The translations under genes and the position numbers were made by a program. From Molossus alvarezi (lineage: Eukaryota; Chordata; Mammalia; Chiroptera; Molossidae), in the NCBI GenBank assembly GCA_037176705.1, contig CM073885.1, positions 89,891,001-89,955,000 on the forward strand: a stretch of DNA of 64,000 nucleotides, given 5' to 3'. This document shows positions 24,828 to 30,800 of the stretch, one piece after another; positions within the stretch are counted from its first letter, which is position 1; every line of letters starts with the position of its first letter. The notes beneath the pieces are model-generated. The model had not been told where the DNA came from, ran no database searches, and saw nothing but the letters and a program-made list of their open reading frames with translations.

Positions 24828-27800
24828 TTTAATCCTTACCTAAGGATATTTTTCTATTTATCTTCTGATAGAGTGGGAGAAAAAGAGAGAGAGAGAGAAA
24901 CATCGACGTGAGAGGAACACATCAACTGGTTGCCTCCTGCACGACCCTGACCAGGGCAGGGGACAAACCATAATCGAGGTACGTGCCCTTGGCCAGAATC
25001 AAACTTGCAACTCATTGGTCTGCAGGCTGATGCTCTACCACTGAACCAAACCAGCCAGGGCAATAGTCAATAATAACTTAACAAACATGTATGGTTCCAG
25101 GTGGTTAGTACACTTAGGGCGGAGGTCACTTCTTAAGTTACATAAATGTCTAACTACATTTTACGCCTGAAACTAATGTAAAGTTGAATGTCAACTAAAA
25201 TTGAAAAAAAATACTAGAGACTATAAAATCTTTATCTTAAGCTATAATAAAGGACTTCTGAACAAAAAATGGAGAAATGCCCTCAGGTGAGGACATTTGA
25301 ATACTAGAGACTAAAAATACTAGAGACTACAAAATCTTTATCTTAAGCTATAATAAAGGACTTCTGAACACACAGCAAACTCACATATGCTCCCTTACTC
25401 AGTTCATATATAGCCTTTCTAAAAAGATAAAAGTAAATATTAGGCACTCTTAACACTAATGTGTAACAAGTTCCAAGACTGTAAATAAAATTTAGTAATT
25501 TAAACATCTCAGGTTAATAAGAAACTCATTTAAAAAATTAAGCCCCTAAAGAGTACCTGATTGCCTTATTCTGTCAACATGCACTTCCTCACATTCTAAA
25601 AGTATCAAAACAGCCCTGGCCGGTTTGGCTCTGTAGTTAGAGCATTGATCCATGGACCAGAGAGTCCCAGGTTCGGCTCCTGCATGTACCTTGGTTGCAG
25701 TTTGTCCCTGGTCCCAGTTGGGGTCGTGTGGGTGGCAATCATTCGATGTGTCTCTCTCACATCAATGTTTCTCTCTCTCTCTCTTCCTCCCATCCTCTCT
25801 CCCTCCTGCTCTATCTGAAGATAAATGCCAAAAAAAAAAAGGTCCTCAGGTGAGAAGGAAAAAAAAACAGAGGTATCAAAACAAATGAGGAGTGGTAAGA
25901 ATTCTAACTCAAAATTAGTTTTAGAATTAAGGCAAATAAATGAGACACGTCCACTAGTGTTTCTCACAACTACCTTACTAACTCTTTATGGAGTAATAAA
26001 CTGCTAATGAAAGAATGAAACATTCAGTCATAAAAACATGGTTTTCTTGCCCTAGCCGGTTTGGCTCAGCGGTTAGAGCATCGGCCTGTGGTCCAAAGAG
26101 ACCTGGGTCGGTTCCTGCTAAGAGCATGTACCTCGGTTGCAGTTTGTCCCCGGCCCTGGTTGGTCGTGCAGCCACTCGATGTGTCCCTTTCACGTCAATG
26201 TTTCTCTCTCTCTCTCTCTTCCTCTCTCTCCCTCCCACTCTATCTGAACAAAAAAAGGAAAAATGTCCTCGGGTAAGGATCAAAATAAACATGGTTTTCT
26301 TGAATGCCACTATTTCCTTTAGAAAAGCCAAAAATCTTCCTGCTTTAGTTATGATGTTGTATCCCTCAAAAGCCGTCCCTCCTTAAATCTCAATATATCT
26401 TGTGATGCAGAGATAGATATCTATACCTAAAAATACTGAAGTTATGTAATTTAAAAGCTCAATATAGGCTTTAGAAACAATAAACAAAGTATACTTTATG
26501 CGAGGGACAATAAGATGCCCATAAATAAAGAGAAAAGAGGGAGGAAATTAGGGGACATGCTGAAGCTTAAACTATGAATTCAATATAAATGGCTTGAATC
26601 ACCTTTTGAGTTAAAACAAAGTACTTATAAGGACTCATGGAGAATTTTCAAAACACCCAAAATTGTAACCAAAATGACTTATTCTTAATTCCAGGCAAGA
26701 GAGAAGTTTAAAGTGTTTATAAACCATTAAGTTCGAACCTAATCAACTGTATTATCTCTTTGAAGAAAGAGCTAGAGTGAGCATGAAATTTAGAATGAAG
26801 AAGCTCAGAGAATAGGAAGTTTTCAAGGTTCTCCAGTATTTCTCAGGGAGAAAGATTATGGAGTGCTTTCTGGTCCAATTAATAGTTTTACTCATCACAA
26901 ATTAATAAAGTAGCATTCTGGTTTACAGATCACTCTCTCAAGAGTTGGTTCAAATGGACCAATTCCCTGAGTCTGACTAACCCTGAGAAAGTTTGCAAGA
27001 TCCAAACTCTGGACTTGCAAAGCTAAGGAACAAAACATTAACCACAGTCAAGACCTATCAGAGTGGTGCTGCCTGGAGATCAGGTTTCCTTAGATGAAAT
27101 GTTACTATCATCGCCTGTCTTACTCCATATAATATTTATCAAAAAGAGTAACATTAAGCCATGTTAAATAAAAATAAAATATTCATGCATTACAAGTAAA
27201 ATGCTACTGTGAAGTATTAACAAGAAATTCTCTCCAATCACCTTCAACAAGGGCTGAGAAAAAGGAAACAGTTCCCCATTAAAATAAACTCTTACCTTCC
27301 ATACTGGTTCTCCAGTGCTGTTTTTAACATGAGGCACATTGAAATTCAACATACGTTTCAAAGCCACTGGAAATGAAAATAGTCTCATTAAATATTACCA
27401 CTGTTTTTTAGGATTTCACTTTCCCCCCACATTTATTACTTACTACTTCAAAACAAAATACACAAATTATTCTAGCAAAACCGATTAATCAAATGACTGG
27501 ATACGTAGAAGTGGGGTCAGACTTTATAAGAGCATTCCATCAACAGCTAATTGGCATGATTTGGGGACTTTCTAAAATACCACAGGCATCTGTTGCCAGA
27601 TGAAAATGTGAAAAAAATGTCCAGAAAGAAGCTTTTACCACTTCTCCTGATGATCCCACAGTACATTTTATATAGATGCAAAATAAATGTTGTCAATCAC
27701 AAATCTGCAGAGGCCTCAACAGATAGCTGGTGCTGTTGTCCACTGTACAGTTAAAAGCACAGATTAGATCAGTCTTTCAAAAAAATTATCTGTATATTTA

Positions 27801-30800
27801 ACTGGTTCATATACAAAATTCTTCATACAGTAGGTCTATTTTTAAGTCATCTTGGGCTACTTTTTAGGACCAGTTTACCTTGTCAGATTCACTGGAAAGT
27901 TTTATTGCTTATATGCTCCATGGAAAAGTGAGACTTTTATATAGATATGGTAGATAACTGAGAACTCCTGCTAAGAAAATATACAATTTCTAAAATCACA
28001 GCAGTTACACTTTATGTTATATAGTATTTTATAGTTTTTATTGCTCATCTGTTTATGTGTTACCACAGACTCAAGTATAATTAATTTCTAAGGAAAATAA
28101 AAATCTCGATGTATGTCTGTGTGAAGATGATATGGCCAAATAGTCAGGGCAGGGTACTCATTAGGTGATTTAATTATTGAAAGACTGGCAACACTAAACT
28201 CTACTTGGTTGATGTTTAAAAGCATTTTGATTAGGCTTTATTTAGTAATACAGAATAATCTATAAGCCTGATTTCTACCAGAGAATTACATAATACTCAA
28301 ATTACCCGAATATCAATTTATAGCATATTCATTCACTCACTAGAAAAACTTCTATTAAGTGCTTGTTTCTCAAAGCAGGTAAAATAAGAAATTGCACTTC
28401 AGTGATATATTTGTATATTTGTGTGTATACATACAAACATAATATTTTGGTAAAATATTAGTAACTAATGCCCAGCCAATAATACACATTGTCAATACCG
28501 AATACTAATTTACACCTATTTCAGAGGCTCATGGGTGTTAGGGTATTATATACAAAAATATTACATAAACAAACAAAAACCACTTTGGTACTTAAAACTG
28601 AATTAATACAGGAAGCACAGAAGGTGCTCCAGGATTAACTCTCCCACTGTGCTTTAGAAGAGCTCATCCTCCCACCTCCAGGCAAAACGAATACCACCAC
28701 CCTGGCACTCATGGCCCGGAGAGAGAAAATCATGTTTTTGGGAACAGCTGTTCACACTTGCCACAGGACAACTAGGAAGAACCATCTGAGAGCTATACAG
28801 TGTTTTCCAGAGGTGGGCCTTAGCTAAATCAAAGAGGCCAAATAACAGCAGGTATTTGCCCTCCCAACTCTGAGCCTTGGTTAACTTGTTAACAGGGATT
28901 TTGATACAGTGGATTTGTTGATCAAGGTCAATGTCTGTGTCCAAATAACGTATAAGAATGTAATTTTTGCCCTGGCCGGTTTGGCTCAGCGGTTAGAGCA
29001 TCAGCCTGCGATCTCGAGAGACCTGGGTTCGGTTCCCACTAAGGGCATGTACCTCGGTTGCAGTTTGTCCCCAGCCCTGGCTGGTCGTGCGGGTGGCAGC
29101 CACTCGATGTGTCTCTTTCATGTCGATGTTTCTCTCTCTCTCTCTTCCTCTCTCCCCCCCCCACTCTACCTGAACAAAAAAATAGAAAAAATGTCCTCGG
29201 GTGAGGATAAAAAAAAAAAAAGAATGTAATTTTCCTTTCATCAGAGTAACGCACTAAAGGCTTAAATCATTGCTTTTAAGTCAAATGACAAACCAGTTTT
29301 CTTTACTGGCCCTAAACATACTATGCATAGTCCTAGATTTGGTTAATGTAGTTTCACCCTTACCTGAACTGTTTTCTTCACTTACTATATGCTCAACTAT
29401 ATTTACTACTCATTCAACAAATGTTTAGTGAGTGTTTACCATCTGCTGGAAGCAGCTTTAGCTGTTGGCACTAAAAACAGACGCAATAAAAGTTACCTAT
29501 CCTCAAGTAGCTTTCATTCTAGTTGGGGGACAAAGACAACAAAATAAATAAAACATGTGGTATGTGAGATCATAAATGCTATGGAGAAAAACAAGGAAGG
29601 GAAGGGTAAGAGGTCACTCGAGGATATTTTTCCATTGATCTTTAGACAGAGTGGACGGGGGAAGCGGGGGCAGTGAGGGAGAAAGAGAGAAACATCAATG
29701 GTGTGAGAGAGATACATTGATTGGTTGCCTTCCTCACGACTCTGACCGGAACTGGGAATCAAACCTGCAACCCAGGTACGTGCCCTTGCCCAGAATCGTA
29801 CCCATGACCTTTCCATCTGTAAGCTGACGTTCTAACCACTGAGCCAAACCAGTCAGGGCAGTTGTGGTGTAATTTTAAATTGTCAGGAAAGGACTCCTGA
29901 GTAGGTACCATCTGAAGACCTAAAGAAAATGAGGGAGTGAGCCACAGATATCTCTAAAAGAATATTCCAGATAGAAAAAACAAATATAAAGGCTCTGAAG
30001 TGGGAACTCTGGTGTGTTCAAGGAAAGGGAAGAGTAATAGGGAGTGAGGTCCAAAAGTTAAGTGGGAATCAGATCATATGGAGCCTTGTAGACCACTGTA
30101 AGATCACTCTGGCTTTTACTATGAGGGTTTTGAGCAAATATGTGACATTTGGGTACTGTGTGAAGAAAAATGAAGGGCAACAGGGATGTAAAAGCAAGGA
30201 GACCGCCCTGGCCGGTTAGGCTCAGCGGTTGGAGCATCAGCCTGTGGACCAGAGACTCCTGGGTTCGGCCCCCTGCTAGGCACACGTACCAAAAAGAAAA
30301 AAGAAAAAGCAAGGAGAACAATAGGGGATTACTACAGAAATTCATGGTAGCTTGGACCTGGCTGATAGCAATGACAAAGTTCAGGTCCTGGAAATATTTT
30401 CAGAGTAGAGCTGACAAGACTTACTGACATACCTGACATGGAATATGAAAGACAGAAGTCAAGAAAACTTCAAGGTTTTTGACCGGAGCAACTATAATGA
30501 TGGAGTTGCCATTAATTGATATGGAGTAGACCGAGTTCAGAGGAGAGAGATAGGCTAGAGAGATAAACTTGGGGTTCATTAGTATATAGATAGTACTTAT
30601 TTAGCCAAGAGGCTCAAGAGATCACAAGAGAGAAAGCAGTTGATCTGCGGCTCTCCAATGCTCAGAAGTGGGGGAGCTGAACAAAACTAAAACACAGGAT
30701 TTCGCCTGTTGAACTAAAGGTAAGAACAGAGCTCTGGCCGGTTTTGCTCAGTGGTTAGAGTGTTGGGCTGAGGTCCAGAGAGCCCGGGGTTTGTTTCCCG

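Larger units (their letters stand above)
24730..25212 (+). mobile_element. L1 3'-end fragment interrupted by a SINE
   Basis: 'cagtcatggggatgtaaag' to 'gggaatagtcaataata' continues after the SINE as 'acatgtatggttccaggtgg' to 'aactaatgtaaagttgaatg'. This resembles a 3' end found on older mammalian L1 copies. The link to the element on its left is uncertain. Confidence 0.55.
29395..30660 (+). repeat. Old interspersed repeat (family unresolved) split by two VES copies
   Basis: Segments such as 'attcattctagttgggggac' style sequence (29515), 'gaatattccagatagaaaaa' (29960), 'ggagccttgtagaccactgt' (30078), 'gatcactctggcttttac' and 'ggagttgccattaattgat' (30500) occur in the same order as a common old mammalian repeat that I recognise but cannot name reliably. 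The SINEs at 29613 and 30203 interrupt it. Confidence 0.5.
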
